From Sphingomonas insulae (GTDB taxonomy: Bacteria > Pseudomonadota > Alphaproteobacteria > Sphingomonadales > Sphingomonadaceae): DNA of 64,000 nucleotides. Positions 36,059 to 45,836 of this stretch are shown here, piece after piece. The position numbers were made by a program, and so were the translations under genes. The stretch covers positions 985,001-1,049,000 of the forward strand of contig NZ_CP048422.1 of assembly GCF_010450875.1 (NCBI RefSeq). Direction: 5' to 3'. The stretch's first letter is position 1. The number at the start of each line of letters is the position of its first letter. The notes under the pieces were generated by a model. It was not told the DNA's origin, searched no databases, and saw nothing but the letters and a program-made list of their open reading frames with translations.

Positions 36059-37267
36059 TCAGCCAAGCGCGGCCATCTTTTCGTCGGCCTCGCGGTCCAT
36101 CTGCGCGCGGCTCTTCTTTTCGGCGGCGGTCTTCAGCTGGCCGCAGGCGGCGTCGATGTCGCGCCCGCGCGGGGTGCGGACGGGTGCGGAAATGCCGCCC
36201 TCGAACACGATGTCGCTGAACCGGCGCACTCGTTCGGGGGTGGAGGTGTCGTAGGCGGCGCCCGGCCAGGGGTTGAACGGGATCAGATTGACCTTGGCGG
36301 GCAGGTTGTATTTCTTGAGCAGGCGGACGAGTTCGTGCGCCTCCGCATCCGAATCGTTCTTGTCCTTCAGCATGACATATTCGAACGTGATGCGACGGGC
36401 GTTGTTGGCGCCGGGATAGTCGGCGCAGGCCTGCAACAGCTCCTCGATGCCGTATTTCTTGTTCAGCGGCACGATCTCGTCGCGCACCTCCTTGGTGACG
36501 GCGTGCAGCGAGACGGCCAGGTTGACTCCGATCTCCGCCCCCGCACGCGCCATCATCGGGACGACGCCGCTGGTGCTAAGCGTGATGCGGCGCTTCGACA
36601 GCGCGAGACCGTCGCCGTCCATCACCAGCTTCAGCGCATCGCGCACCGCGTCGAAATTGTACAGCGGTTCGCCCATGCCCATCATGACGATGTTGGTGAG
36701 CATGCGGCCTTCGGGCTGGCTGGGCCATTCGCCGAGGGCGTCGCGGGCCAGCATGACCTGGCCGACGATCTCGCCCGCGGTCAGGTTGCGGACGAGGCGC
36801 ATCGTGCCAGTATGGCAGAAGCGGCAGTTGAGCGTGCAGCCGACCTGGCTCGACACGCAGAGCGTGCCGCGATCGGCGTCGGGGATGAACACCGCCTCGT
36901 AATCCTGCCCGTCGGGCGAGCGCAGCAGCCATTTGCGCGTGCCGTCGGTCGACACCTGCGCCTCGACCACTTCCGGGCGGCCGATGACGAAGCGTTCCTC
37001 CAGCCACGGGTGCATCGTCTTCGAAATGTCGCTCATCGCGGAAAATTCGGTGGCGCCGCGATTGTACAGCCAGTGCCAGATCTGTTTCGAGCGCAGCTTG
37101 GCCTGGCGCAGCTCCATACCCGCATCGAGCAGCGTCTGGCGCAATTCGTCCTTGCCAAGGCCGATCAGGTCGATCCGCCCGTCATCGCGAAAGGTCTTGG
37201 CGCGGGGAACCGGCACAGGGTCGATGTGGCCCGGAATGGGCATGGGCGGGGCAACGCTGTCAAGCAT
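36059..37267 (-). CDS. rlmN: 23S rRNA/tRNA (adenine C2)-methyltransferase
   Basis: Radical-SAM enzyme that methylates C2 of A2503 in 23S rRNA and A37 in tRNA. The three-cysteine motif CTLNCRFC ([13 protein letters not shown]) binds the iron-sulfur cluster. GMGEPLYN follows, with ISTSG-like [11 protein letters not shown] and [11 protein letters not shown] further conserved cysteine lies near the C-terminus (DIDAACGQL). I start at ATG 37267 ([10 protein letters not shown], 402 residues). ATG 37243 is equally possible, and the longer frame to 37375 has no family support. It leads a two-gene unit with tauE. Confidence 0.92.
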   Translation of the reverse strand: MLDSVAPPMPIPGHIDPVPVPRAKTFRDDGRIDLIGLGKDELRQTLLDAGMELRQAKLRSKQIWHWLYNRGATEFSAMSDISKTMHPWLEERFVIGRPEVVEAQVSTDGTRKWLLRSPDGQDYEAVFIPDADRGTLCVSSQVGCTLNCRFCHTGTMRLVRNLTAGEIVGQVMLARDALGEWPSQPEGRMLTNIVMMGMGEPLYNFDAVRDALKLVMDGDGLALSKRRITLSTSGVVPMMARAGAEIGVNLAVSLHAVTKEVRDEIVPLNKKYGIEELLQACADYPGANNARRITFEYVMLKDKNDSDAEAHELVRLLKKYNLPAKVNLIPFNPWPGAAYDTSTPERVRRFSDIVFEGGISAPVRTPRGRDIDAACGQLKTAAEKKSRAQMDREADEKMAALG

Positions 37268-37374
37268 CGATCGCATATAGACGAAAACGGGCGTGGTTTC
37301 CATCCCGTGGGGTGGGGCGCAAAGACGGGAGGGTAATGACGCGAAGACGCGGAGATGTGAGGAAGATTGGTTCA

Positions 37375-37406
37375 CGCGGAGGCGCGGAGGCGCGGAGGCG
37401 CGGAGA
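37375..37406. repeat. Octanucleotide tandem repeat CGCGGAGG x4
   Basis: Four head-to-tail copies of CGCGGAGG (the last reads CGCGGAGA) in the gap upstream of rlmN. A looser related segment with GCGCGGAGGCG is seen near 44718. These are low-complexity repeats that can slip. Confidence 0.75.
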
Positions 37407-37443
37407 AGTAGGGGGAGTGAGCGGGGACGTATTTCACGTCGTC

Positions 37444-37471
37444 CGTCATTCCGACGTTCGTCGGGATGACG
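37444..37471. repeat. CGTCATTCCGACG palindrome
   Basis: CGTCATTCCGACG at 37444-37456 and CGTCGGGATGACG at 37459-37471 are complementary at 12 of 13 positions with a two-base loop. One of the CGTCAT-type intergenic palindromes in this window. Confidence 0.7.
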
Positions 37472-37530
37472 AGGCAGTTGAGAGGGTGGTCGCTGCTCGC
37501 GTCTTCGCGGCCTCGCGTGACCCGTATCCG

Positions 37531-38013
37531 CTACCGGACGCAGGCCAGCGTCGCGGCGTCGATCGCGGTCGCCGCGCCGGCGAGGAGGTAGACGTCGGCG
37601 AAGGGGCGGCCGCCGGTGGCGACGCCCTCGACGCTCATGCTGCGGCCGGATCGGAGGGCGGCGGCGATCGCACGGTCGCTGGGGGCATCGGCGGCCCAGG
37701 CGTCGATCCCGTTGGCGGTGAGCTCGAAACGGCGTTCGCCGATGGTCAGCGTTACCGGGGCGGAACGGTCGCGGGTGCGCGACAGCCGGATGTGGAGCGA
37801 TGCGCGCAGGCCGCGACCGGGCCAGGTGGAGACGCTCGCCCAGCCGCCGCTGCGCCCGCCGGCCACCGCGGGACGCGCGATGGCGTAGCAGCGGGCGGGC
37901 GCGGTGTCGCGGAAGGCGCCCCAGCTTTTGTACACGCCGATCGTCTCTCGCGCCGCTGCTGCCGGGGACGGGAGGAGCAGGAGCAGGAGTTGGGCGGCAG
38001 CGATCGGCCTCAC
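37531..38013 (-). CDS. Exported protein resembling invasion-associated locus B (IalB) family
   Basis: 160 residues. Signal peptide [20 protein letters not shown] (GTG start 38013), then [22 protein letters not shown]. The order and length, with two cysteines (in ARCYAI and ATLACVR), resemble the IalB/IAL family of periplasmic proteins, but identity is modest. Its GTG overlaps the stop of the histidine phosphatase gene (GTGA), so the two are coupled. Function unknown. Confidence 0.55.
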   Translation of the reverse strand: MRPIAAAQLLLLLLPSPAAAARETIGVYKSWGAFRDTAPARCYAIARPAVAGGRSGGWASVSTWPGRGLRASLHIRLSRTRDRSAPVTLTIGERRFELTANGIDAWAADAPSDRAIAAALRSGRSMSVEGVATGGRPFADVYLLAGAATAIDAATLACVR

Positions 38014-38660
38014 GCCGGGGCGTGTCCGGTGCCGAGGTGGGCGATCGATTCGGCTCCGTTCGCGACGAGGACCAGCGATCCCTGCGGCAGGCCGGCAGCG
38101 ATGGGTGCGCCCCATTCGGGATGATCGTGCGCGCCGGTCATCATCCCGCGCAACACCCGGCTGGAGATGCCGTGCGAGATGACCAGCCGGTCGCCGGCGT
38201 CGGCGTCGGTGTCCGCGAGCCAGCCGCCGACGCGGGTCGCGATCTGGCGGTAATCCTCGCCATCGGCGGCGGGGCGCAGCAGGCCCTCGGCCGTCACCAC
38301 CGGGCCGACCTCGCCGACGACATCGGCGTAATAGCGGCCGCCCCAGCTGCCCATGCCGATCTCGGAGAGGCGGGGGTCGGTGCCGGCGGCGTGCCAGTCG
38401 AGCTCGAGATGTTCGGCAATCACCGCCAGCGTCTGCAACGCCCGGCCCGTCGGCGATGCCCATAACGTCAGCGCCGGGCGTGCCCCCAGCAGGTCGCGCA
38501 GCGCCCGCCCGATCTCGTCCGCCTGCGCAAAGCCGGCGCGGGTCAGCGGCGTGTGGGGATGATCGCCCTGCAGCCGGCGGGCGGCGTTGAACACGGTTTC
38601 GCCATGCCGGGCGATGAAGTCACGGCCCTTGCGGGCGGTCGCGCGATCGGTCTGCATCAT
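38010..38660 (-). CDS. Histidine phosphatase (phosphoglycerate-mutase-like)
   Basis: 216 residues. Catalytic motif RHGETVFN with the phosphohistidine, then [19 protein letters not shown], the acidic [15 protein letters not shown] [12 protein letters not shown], and the second histidine in [12 protein letters not shown]. Substrate unknown. The family spans mutases, phosphatases and phosphatases acting on cobalamin intermediates. I start at ATG 38660; ATG 38657 and GTG 38687 are alternatives without a clear ribosome site. The small IalB-like gene overlaps its stop. Confidence 0.85.
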   Translation of the reverse strand: MMQTDRATARKGRDFIARHGETVFNAARRLQGDHPHTPLTRAGFAQADEIGRALRDLLGARPALTLWASPTGRALQTLAVIAEHLELDWHAAGTDPRLSEIGMGSWGGRYYADVVGEVGPVVTAEGLLRPAADGEDYRQIATRVGGWLADTDADAGDRLVISHGISSRVLRGMMTGAHDHPEWGAPIAAGLPQGSLVLVANGAESIAHLGTGHAPA

Positions 38661-38793
38661 CGCGCCGGTGTCGGATCGCTGTGGCACAAAAGCAACGGTT
38701 TTCCGTGTTTAGCTGAGGTTCATGCAACGCTCGCCCCCGTCGGCCATTGGAGCCGTCCGTCCCGCAGTCGGGATGGCAGTCATGGAGTTGCTT

Positions 38794-39396
38794 ATGCGTA
38801 ATCTTATCCTCGCCGCGCTCGTCGCCGGCAGCGTCGCCACCCCCGCCCTCGCCCAGACGGCACCGGCGCCGTTCACCGGCCTGCGCATCGAGGGCATCGC
38901 CGGCTATGACGCGCTGCGCGATGGCCATGCGTCCGACGACGGCATCGTCTATGGCGGTGCGGTCGGCTATGACGTGCAGCTCAACAATCTGGTCGTGGGC
39001 GCCGAGGGCGAACTGACCGGATCCACCACGGACACGCGCACCGACAACCTGCTGGTGTCGGGCGACCGCTTCCGCGTCGGCATGGGGCGCGACCTGTATG
39101 TCGGCGGACGCGTGGGCTTTCCGCTCAATCCGACCACGATGGCCTATGCCAAGGCGGGCTATACGAACGCCCGGGTCGAGACGCGCTACGACGTCGGGTC
39201 CGCCAGCACCCGCGACCACACCGATCTGGACGGCTTCCGCCTGGGTGCGGGCCTGGAGCACCAGCTCGGCGCCAACACCTATGTCAAAGGCGAATATCGC
39301 TATTCGAACTATGGCAGCGCCAATGGTGCGAACGGCAGCTACGACATCGACATCGACCGTCACCAGATCGTCGTAGGCGTCGGCATGCGCTTTTGA
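38794..39396 (+). CDS. Outer-membrane beta-barrel protein
   Basis: 200 residues. Signal peptide MRNLILAALVAGSVATPALA. Alternating strands such as GIVYGGAVGYDVQLNNLVVGAEGEL, RVGMGRDLYVGGRVGFPL, TYVKGEYRYSNYG end with DRHQIVVGVGMRF, where the terminal phenylalanine is an outer-membrane sorting mark. This is the eight-strand OmpA/Omp25-like barrel family. GGAG sits seven bases before ATG 38794. A strong terminator follows at 39451-39482. Confidence 0.88.
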   Translation: MRNLILAALVAGSVATPALAQTAPAPFTGLRIEGIAGYDALRDGHASDDGIVYGGAVGYDVQLNNLVVGAEGELTGSTTDTRTDNLLVSGDRFRVGMGRDLYVGGRVGFPLNPTTMAYAKAGYTNARVETRYDVGSASTRDHTDLDGFRLGAGLEHQLGANTYVKGEYRYSNYGSANGANGSYDIDIDRHQIVVGVGMRF

Positions 39397-39450
39397 TGCG
39401 GCGATCCGGCGGGCTGCCGCGCTAACGCCCTGTTAACCGGAATCGCCCGA

Positions 39451-39482
39451 GGGGTCGGAGTGCTTGCTCCGACCCCTTTTTC
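39451..39482 (+). terminator. Rho-independent terminator of the barrel gene
   Basis: GGGGTCGGAG at 39451-39460 and CTCCGACCCC at 39467-39476 form a perfect ten-base stem, followed by TTTTT. It separates the barrel gene from dnaN. Confidence 0.95.
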
Positions 39483-39535
39483 ATGGGTAGGACAGGCGGG
39501 ACACGCCCCGGACTCGGGGGACGGGGGTACGACTG

Positions 39536-40651
39536 ATGAAGGCGACGATCGAACGCGCAACGCTCCTCAAGGGACTGAGCCATGTCCAGTCCGTGGTGGA
39601 GCGGCGCAACACCATTCCCATCCTGTCGAACGTGCTGCTGGAGGCGACCGCCGAGGGCCAGCTGCGGCTGATGGCGACCGATCTGGACCTGCAGATCAAC
39701 GAATCGATCCTGGCGGCGGTCGACCAGCCGGGGTCGACCACGGTGTCGGCCCACACGCTGTTCGACATCGCGCGCAAGCTGCCCGAGGGCAGCCAGGTGC
39801 AGCTGCACGCGGCAGAGGGTCGCATGTCGATCGTCGCGGGTCGCGCGCGCTTCAGCCTCGGCACGCTGCCGCGCGACGATTTCCCGGTGATCGCCGAGGG
39901 CGAGCTGCCGACCCAGTTCGAGATGCCAGCGGATACGCTGAAGCAGATCATCGACAAGACCCGCTTCGCGATCTCGACCGAAGAGACGCGTTATTATCTG
40001 AACGGCATCTTCCTGCACGTACAGGACGACGCCAGCGAGCCGACGCTGAAGGCGGCGGCGACCGACGGCCACCGGCTGGCCCGCGTCACGCTGCCGCGAC
40101 CGGAAGGCGCGGCGGGAATGCCCGACGTGATCGTGCCGCGGAAGTGCGTGGCCGAATTGCGCAAGCTGCTCGACGAGGTCGACGGTTCGGTCGGCGTGTC
40201 GCTGTCGGGCACCAAGATCCGGTTCGACCTGGGGCAGGCGGTGCTGACCAGCAAGCTGATCGACGGCACGTTCCCCGATTATTCGCGGGTCATCCCGACC
40301 GCGAACGACAAGATCCTGAAGCTCGATCCGCGCAGCTTCGAAGAGGGTGTCGACCGGGTGTCGACGATCGCGACGGAAAAGACGCGGGCGGTGAAGATGG
40401 CGTTGGATCGCGACAAGATCACGCTGTCGGTCACCAGCCCGGAAAACGGCACGGCGGCCGAAGAGGTGCCGGGCGATTATGCCGCGATGCCGTTCGAGAT
40501 CGGATTCAACAGCCGTTACCTGCTCGATATCCTGGGGCAGATCGACGGCGACGTGGTGGAAGTGCACCTGAACGATGCCGCCGCGCCGACGCTGATCCGC
40601 GAGAACGACAAGGCACCGGCGCTGTACGTGCTGATGCCGATGCGCGTCTGA
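39536..40651 (+). CDS. dnaN: DNA polymerase III sliding clamp (beta subunit)
   Basis: 371 residues. Ring-shaped dimer that holds DNA polymerase III on DNA. The three clamp domains are visible as repeated folds, with ERRNTIPILSNVLLEA, FAISTEETRYYLNGIFLH and LLDILGQIDGDVVEVHL. The C-terminus ends ALYVLMPMRV, the usual clamp tail. It stands alone here, without dnaA or recF, a location seen in several sphingomonads. A GC-rich hairpin follows. Confidence 0.97.
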   Translation: MKATIERATLLKGLSHVQSVVERRNTIPILSNVLLEATAEGQLRLMATDLDLQINESILAAVDQPGSTTVSAHTLFDIARKLPEGSQVQLHAAEGRMSIVAGRARFSLGTLPRDDFPVIAEGELPTQFEMPADTLKQIIDKTRFAISTEETRYYLNGIFLHVQDDASEPTLKAAATDGHRLARVTLPRPEGAAGMPDVIVPRKCVAELRKLLDEVDGSVGVSLSGTKIRFDLGQAVLTSKLIDGTFPDYSRVIPTANDKILKLDPRSFEEGVDRVSTIATEKTRAVKMALDRDKITLSVTSPENGTAAEEVPGDYAAMPFEIGFNSRYLLDILGQIDGDVVEVHLNDAAAPTLIRENDKAPALYVLMPMRV

Positions 40652-40658
40652 TCGCACC

Positions 40659-40682
40659 AGCGGGGGGGCGTTGCCCCCCGCT
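40659..40682 (+). terminator. Hairpin after dnaN
   Basis: AGCGGGGGG at 40659-40667 pairs with CCCCCCGCT at 40674-40682. No T-run follows, so it may only be a processing or weak termination signal. Confidence 0.5.
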
Positions 40683-40751
40683 ACCAACGCCGGGTTCGTC
40701 CGCAACGCCGGCGCCGTCGCGGCGGCGATGTGGCCCGATGCGAAATCCGGT

Positions 40752-41630
40752 CTAGCGCGCGACCAATTGTTCGCGTGCGATCGCCTGTAGCGCGACGGCG
40801 AGGTCCGGCGACAGGCCCAGTTCGTCGGCGGCGCGTTCGTTGCGCCCGAGCGTGCGCGGATCGACGCCGGTGACGTGGCCGAAGACGACGAGCGCTTCGA
40901 GATAATAGCCCGCGGTGCTGGCGTGATAATGGTCGTAGGACCACAGATCCGTCTGGCCGAAGGCGATGCCATCATAGGGATCGGGATCGGCGATGCCCGC
41001 CGCGAAGGCACGGTTCCACGCCTGGCCGACCGGGATCACCCCGGATACCGACAGGTTGGTGCGTTTGGCGCGGTCCGCGGCGAGGCGCAGGTGATCGGCC
41101 ATGGCGGCGATCGGCCGGCCGGCCCAGGCGCCGCCGGGCTGATAGGTCTGGTCGGCACGCGACCAGGTCGCCATCAGTTCGACCTTCACCGCGTGGTTGC
41201 GGACGCGGAAGAGCGAACCCAGCTGGCCCACGCTGCGGATGTAGCGGGTGGCATCGCCCGGACGATCGCGGTCGAGCGTGCTGTATTCCTGCAGGACGAC
41301 GACGTCCCAAGCCCGGTCGAACAGGTGACGGCGCTGGTCGTAATGGAAGGCGAGGCTTTGCCCGCCCTGCGTTTCCAGGCTGACCGCATAGGCGAGGCCG
41401 GCTTCGAGCGTGAATTCCTTGAACAAGGCGGGCACGCCGCCATAGCCGGCGCCGGTCAGGTCGGTGACGCGGTCGGCGTGCCAGTTGCGCACGGCGGAAT
41501 GCGCGCCCTGGGTGAAGCTGTTGCCGACGAACAGGATCGTGCGCGGCAGCTGGACGGGGGCCGGCGCGCGCTGGCCGGCGGCGGGGGCCGCGATGGCGAG
41601 CCCCGCGGCGATCAACATGCGTGAGAGCAT
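40752..41630 (-). CDS. Exported SGNH/GDSL-type hydrolase
   Basis: 292 residues. Signal peptide MLSRMLIAAGLAIAAPAAG. SGNH markers are the nucleophile serine in FVGNSFTQG, a Gly in GYGGVPALFK, VVVLQEYST and the catalytic Asp/His in YDHYHASTAGYYL. It may be an esterase or polysaccharide deacetylase in the periplasm. The terminal 40 residues are helical. I start at ATG 41630, since ATG 41657 adds nine polar residues before the signal peptide. It is divergent from bioF (115 bases between starts). Confidence 0.8.
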   Translation of the reverse strand: MLSRMLIAAGLAIAAPAAGQRAPAPVQLPRTILFVGNSFTQGAHSAVRNWHADRVTDLTGAGYGGVPALFKEFTLEAGLAYAVSLETQGGQSLAFHYDQRRHLFDRAWDVVVLQEYSTLDRDRPGDATRYIRSVGQLGSLFRVRNHAVKVELMATWSRADQTYQPGGAWAGRPIAAMADHLRLAADRAKRTNLSVSGVIPVGQAWNRAFAAGIADPDPYDGIAFGQTDLWSYDHYHASTAGYYLEALVVFGHVTGVDPRTLGRNERAADELGLSPDLAVALQAIAREQLVAR

Positions 41631-41745
41631 CGGCGGCATCCTCGACGTGGTGGTCAACGCCGAGGCCCGTACCGGATCGGCGTCGCCGAACGCCAGCCCG
41701 GATGTGGTGCTGGCATGCCGACGCCAAGGCGCTACAGGAGCGGCG

Positions 41746-42840
41746 ATGCTGCAATTCTATCGCGAGGATCTGGCCCGGCTGGACGCGGCCGACCGGTTGC
41801 GTAGCCTGCGCCCGCGCGCCGGCGCCGATTTTTCCTCCAACGACTTTCTGGGACTGGCCGGTTCGCCGCGGCTGCGCGCGGCGGTGGCGACGGCGCTGGA
41901 TCGCGGCGTCGCGATCGGATCGGGCGGATCGCGACTGCTGCGCGGCAACGATCCCGAGCATGAGGCGCTGGAGACGGAGGCGGCGGCGCATTTCGGCAGC
42001 GAGGCGGCGTTGTTCTTCGCCAATGGCTATGCCGCGAACATGGCGGCTTTCGCCACCCTGCCGCAACCCGGCGATCTGGTGGTGTACGATGCGCTGGTCC
42101 ATGCAAGCGCGCACGACGGCATGCAGTTGGGGCGGGCGCCCCGGGTGACGGTGGCGCATAACGATGCCGATGCGTTCGAGGATGCGATCCGGCGATGGCG
42201 GACGGACGGCGGCACGGGGACGCCGTGGATCGCGATCGAGAGCCTGTATGGCATGGATGGCGACCGGGCGCCGCTGGACGATCTGGTCGCGATCGCCGCG
42301 CGGCACGATGCCATGCTGCTGATCGACGAGGCGCATGCGACCGGTGTGTTCGGCAGCGCCGGCCGCGGCCTGGCCGAAGCGCTGCACGGCGCCGAGAACG
42401 TCGTGACGCTGCATACCTGCGGCAAGGCGCTGGGCGCGGAAGGCGGCCTGTTGTGCGTGCCGCACTTGCTGCGCGCGATGCTGGTCAACCGGGCGCGCGG
42501 CTTCGTCTTTTCCACCGCGCCATCGCCGCTGATCGCGGCGGCGGTGCGCGAGGCGCTGCGCTGCCTGGTCGACGAACCCGAGCGGCAGGCACGATTGTGG
42601 ACGCTGGTGGCGGCCGCAGAGCGCGCGCTGGGCTTCGCGAGCGGATCGCAGCTGTTCCCGGTGATCGTCGGCGAGGACGGCGCGGCGGTCGCCCGTGCGG
42701 AACGGTGTCAGGCGGCGGGGTATGACGTGCGTGCGATCCGGCCGCCGACGGTGGCGGCGGGGACGGCGCGGTTGCGGGTGGCGATCACCTGCAACGTCGA
42801 TGAAGCGGCGATCGCCGGGTTGGGAGAAGTGTTGCGATGA
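41746..42840 (+). CDS. bioF: 8-amino-7-oxononanoate synthase
   Basis: 364 residues. PLP enzyme that joins pimeloyl-ACP (or CoA) with alanine, the first committed step of biotin ring assembly. Motifs: [51 protein letters not shown] with the PLP lysine. AGGAG lies six bases before ATG 41746. Its stop overlaps the bioD start by four bases. No bioB, bioC or bioH is in view. Confidence 0.93.
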   Translation: MLQFYREDLARLDAADRLRSLRPRAGADFSSNDFLGLAGSPRLRAAVATALDRGVAIGSGGSRLLRGNDPEHEALETEAAAHFGSEAALFFANGYAANMAAFATLPQPGDLVVYDALVHASAHDGMQLGRAPRVTVAHNDADAFEDAIRRWRTDGGTGTPWIAIESLYGMDGDRAPLDDLVAIAARHDAMLLIDEAHATGVFGSAGRGLAEALHGAENVVTLHTCGKALGAEGGLLCVPHLLRAMLVNRARGFVFSTAPSPLIAAAVREALRCLVDEPERQARLWTLVAAAERALGFASGSQLFPVIVGEDGAAVARAERCQAAGYDVRAIRPPTVAAGTARLRVAITCNVDEAAIAGLGEVLR

Positions 42841-43454
42841 ACGGCGCGATCGTGGTGACGGGGACCGACACCGACGTCGGCAAGACGGTGTTCGCGGCGG
42901 CGCTGACCGTGGCGTTGGGCGCGACCTATTGGAAGCCGGTACAGGCGGGGCTGGACGAGGGCGGCGATGGCGCGGGCGTGCGGGCGCTGGGCGTCGAGCG
43001 GGTGCTGCCCGAGGCGTACCGGCTGGCGACGCCGTGTTCGCCGCATCGCGCCGCGGCGATCGACGGGGTGACGATCGATCCCGCCCGATTGGCGCTGCCG
43101 GTGGTCGATGGGCCGTTGGTCGTCGAGGGTGCGGGCGGGGTGCTGGTGCCGCTGGCGGACGACATGCTGTATGCCGACATGTTCGCGGCATGGCGCGCAC
43201 CGGTGGTGCTGGTGGCGCGCACCGGCCTGGGGACGATCAACCACAGTCTGTTGAGCATCGAGGCGTTGCGGGCGCGGGCCGTGCCGATCCTGGGCGTGGC
43301 GTTCAACGGCGATGCGCAGGAGGACAGCGAGGCGACGATCTGCCGCATCGGTGCGGTGCGAAGACTGGGGCGGCTGGGGCGGGTGGACCCGCTGGATGCC
43401 GCCGGGCTGGCGCGGGCGTTCGCCGCGGGGTTTCGGATCGAGGATTTCGCATGA
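42837..43454 (+). CDS. bioD: Dethiobiotin synthetase
   Basis: 205 residues. P-loop enzyme that carboxylates 7,8-diaminopelargonate to dethiobiotin. The P-loop is [12 protein letters not shown] at residues 8-19. Further motifs are [22 protein letters not shown] and [11 protein letters not shown]. It overlaps both bioF and bioA by four bases (ATGA), so the three genes form one tight operon. Confidence 0.93.
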   Translation: MNGAIVVTGTDTDVGKTVFAAALTVALGATYWKPVQAGLDEGGDGAGVRALGVERVLPEAYRLATPCSPHRAAAIDGVTIDPARLALPVVDGPLVVEGAGGVLVPLADDMLYADMFAAWRAPVVLVARTGLGTINHSLLSIEALRARAVPILGVAFNGDAQEDSEATICRIGAVRRLGRLGRVDPLDAAGLARAFAAGFRIEDFA

Positions 43455-44689
43455 GCGCGGTGTGGCATCCGTTCACGCAGCATGGCCTGGGCGAACCGAT
43501 CCCGACCGTCGTGCGGGCGGAGGGGGCGGCGCTGTTCACCAGCGACGGGCGGCGGGTGATCGATGCGATATCGTCATGGTGGGTGACGACGCACGGGCAT
43601 CGCGAGCCGCGGATCATGGCGGCGATCGCCGATCAGGCGGCGCGCATGGACCAGATCATCTTCGCCGGCTGGACCCACGAGCCGGCCGAGGCGGTGGCGG
43701 CGGGGTTGTTACGGCTGATGCCGGATACGCTGACGCGGGTGTTCTTTTCCGATTCGGGATCGACCAGCGTCGAGGTGGCGCTGAAGATGGCGCTGGGGTT
43801 CTGGCTGAACCGGGGCGAGCCGCGGCACCGGATATTGGTGCTGGAACACGGCTATCACGGCGACACGATCGGCACGATGTCGGTCGGTGCGCGCGGGGCG
43901 TTCAATCGCGCGTACGAACCGTTGCTGTTCGACGTGGCGACGATCCCGTTCCCCGCGGCCGGGCGGGAGCAGACGACGCTGGACGCGCTGGAGACGGCGT
44001 GTCGCGAGGCGCCGGCGGCGCTGATCGTCGAGCCGCTGGTGTGCGGCGCGGGGGGTATGTTGGTCTATCCGGCATGGGTGCTGGCGGAGATGCGGGCGAT
44101 CTGCGCGCGATACGGCGTGCTGTTCATCGCGGATGAGGTGATGACCGGCTGGGGACGGACCGGAACCTTGCTGGCGTGCGAGCAGGCGGGCGTGGTGCCC
44201 GATATCCTGTGCCTGTCGAAGGGGCTGACCGGGGGCGCGGTGCCGCTGGCGGTGACGATGGCGAGCGAGGCGATCTATCAGGCGCATCGGAGCGAGGATC
44301 GCGCCCGGATGTTCTTCCATTCGTCCAGCTATACCGCGAACCCGATCGCCTGTGCGGCGGCGGCGGCGAACATCGCGATCTGGGAAGAGGAGCCGGTGCT
44401 GGCGCGGATCGCCGACCTCGCGGCGCGGCAGGCGGTGCGGATATCGGCCCTGCCGGGCGTGCGCAACGTCCGGACGCTGGGGACGATCGCCGCGGTCGAC
44501 CTGGGAACCGAGGGGGCGGATTACATGTCGGCGCTGGGGCCGCGGTTGCTGGCGTTCTTTCGTGAGCGGGACCTGTTGCTGCGGCCGTTGGGGAATGTGG
44601 TGTATGTCATGCCGCCATATTGCATCGGGGATGACGATCTGGACGCGGTGTATGCGGCGATCGGCGAGGCGGCTGCCGGTCTGGCTTGA
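43451..44689 (+). CDS. bioA: Adenosylmethionine-8-amino-7-oxononanoate aminotransferase
   Basis: 412 residues. PLP aminotransferase that uses SAM as amino donor. Motifs: [61 protein letters not shown] (Asp for PLP), SKGLTGG with the lysine and [14 protein letters not shown]. It completes bioF-bioD-bioA; the missing final step (bioB) must be elsewhere. Confidence 0.94.
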   Translation: MSAVWHPFTQHGLGEPIPTVVRAEGAALFTSDGRRVIDAISSWWVTTHGHREPRIMAAIADQAARMDQIIFAGWTHEPAEAVAAGLLRLMPDTLTRVFFSDSGSTSVEVALKMALGFWLNRGEPRHRILVLEHGYHGDTIGTMSVGARGAFNRAYEPLLFDVATIPFPAAGREQTTLDALETACREAPAALIVEPLVCGAGGMLVYPAWVLAEMRAICARYGVLFIADEVMTGWGRTGTLLACEQAGVVPDILCLSKGLTGGAVPLAVTMASEAIYQAHRSEDRARMFFHSSSYTANPIACAAAAANIAIWEEEPVLARIADLAARQAVRISALPGVRNVRTLGTIAAVDLGTEGADYMSALGPRLLAFFRERDLLLRPLGNVVYVMPPYCIGDDDLDAVYAAIGEAAAGLA

Positions 44690-44879
44690 GTGACGCGGGG
44701 CCGCGCGGGGACGGGGGGACGTTTGCGCGGAGGCGTGGAGGAGGCGTCGAGAAGAAAGGCCGCGTCAGCGGTAGCGGTTGGGTTCTTTCGCTGCCCATCG
44801 TCGAGGAAGGCGCTGTGCGCAGGGCGCAACGCCTTCCCCCTGCGCGTGAACGCCTTCATCCTTCGGGTCCGCGCTTGGA

Positions 44880-45836
44880 TCACTCCACGAATGGCGCCAC
44901 GATCATCCGACGCCCACGCAGGAACGCGTCGGCGACGTGGCGCAGCGGTGCGATATCGACATCGCTCTTCCCCGCCCGGATCACCGCGACAAAACGGTCG
45001 TAGAGGCCGGCATATTCGCCATGGAGGGCGTCGACCGGGGTCGGTTCGGTGCCGTCCGGCATTACCAGCCGGCCGCCGCCGTCGTGCAGCATCAGCGTGC
45101 CGGCATCGGTCTCCACGGCGATGTCCCAGCTTTGCGGCCCTTCCTGGCGGAAGTCGAGGTCGGCGGCGATGCGCAGGCCGTGGTCGTCGCCGAACGTGAT
45201 CCGAGCGGCGATCGGGGCGTCGCAATTCTCGGGAAAGTCGAGTTCGGCGTCGGCGATGAAGAAGGGGCGGGGCAGGATGCGGGTGACGATGGACAAGGCG
45301 TTGATGCCGGGGTCGAACACGCCGAAGCCGCCGGCCTGCAGGATCCAGGCCTGGCCCGGATGCCAGACGCGGATGTCCTCGCGCCAGGTGACCGTCACCG
45401 AACGGATGGCGGCCTCGGCGAGGAAGGCGCGGGCGGGTTCGACGCCGGCGGCGTACCGGGAATGCCAGCCGGCGAACAGGCTGATGCCGGCCGCCGCCGC
45501 TGCCCCCTGCAATTGCGCGACCTCCGCCAGCGTCGCGCCGGGCGGCTTTTCGAGGAAGACGTGCCAGCCTTGCGCGATCGCCTGCGCGGCGATGGCGCGG
45601 CGGACTTGCGGCGGGGTGCAGAGCGAGACCGCATCGATGGCGATCCCGCTGGCGATCAGGTCGGCGATGTCGCGGAAATGGGGGACGCCCGCGACGCCCT
45701 TGCCCTCGCGGCTGACGGTGGCGGCAAGCTGGATGTCGGCATTGCCGGCGATGGCGGGAACGTGCTGGTCGTGGGCGATCTTGCCCATGCCGACGAGGGC
45801 CAGGCGAAGGGGGCCGGTTCGGTGCGGCTGGCTCAC
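44880..45836 (-). CDS. Gfo/Idh/MocA oxidoreductase, probable D-galactose (L-arabinose) 1-dehydrogenase
   Basis: 318 residues. NAD(P)-dependent Gfo/Idh/MocA enzyme. The Rossmann start is LALVGMGKIAHDQHVPAI; the conserved EKP is in VFLEKPPGATLAEV and the catalytic-type segment is GGFGVFDPGINALS. In the D-galactose and L-arabinose oxidative routes of sphingomonads this family makes the aldonolactone. Specificity is inferred from the cluster. Start GTG 45836 overlaps the stop of the AraD1-like gene (GTGA). It is the last gene of the minus-strand run. Confidence 0.82.
   Translation of the reverse strand: MSQPHRTGPLRLALVGMGKIAHDQHVPAIAGNADIQLAATVSREGKGVAGVPHFRDIADLIASGIAIDAVSLCTPPQVRRAIAAQAIAQGWHVFLEKPPGATLAEVAQLQGAAAAAGISLFAGWHSRYAAGVEPARAFLAEAAIRSVTVTWREDIRVWHPGQAWILQAGGFGVFDPGINALSIVTRILPRPFFIADAELDFPENCDAPIAARITFGDDHGLRIAADLDFRQEGPQSWDIAVETDAGTLMLHDGGGRLVMPDGTEPTPVDALHGEYAGLYDRFVAVIRAGKSDVDIAPLRHVADAFLRGRRMIVAPFVE

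Noticed and set aside
37375-37406. CGCGGAGG repeats as a CRISPR array
   Set aside because: Units are eight bases with no spacers, so they are a simple tandem repeat.
40752-41630. SGNH hydrolase as a substitute for BioH
   Set aside because: It has a signal peptide and so acts outside the cytoplasm, and it is divergent from the biotin genes.
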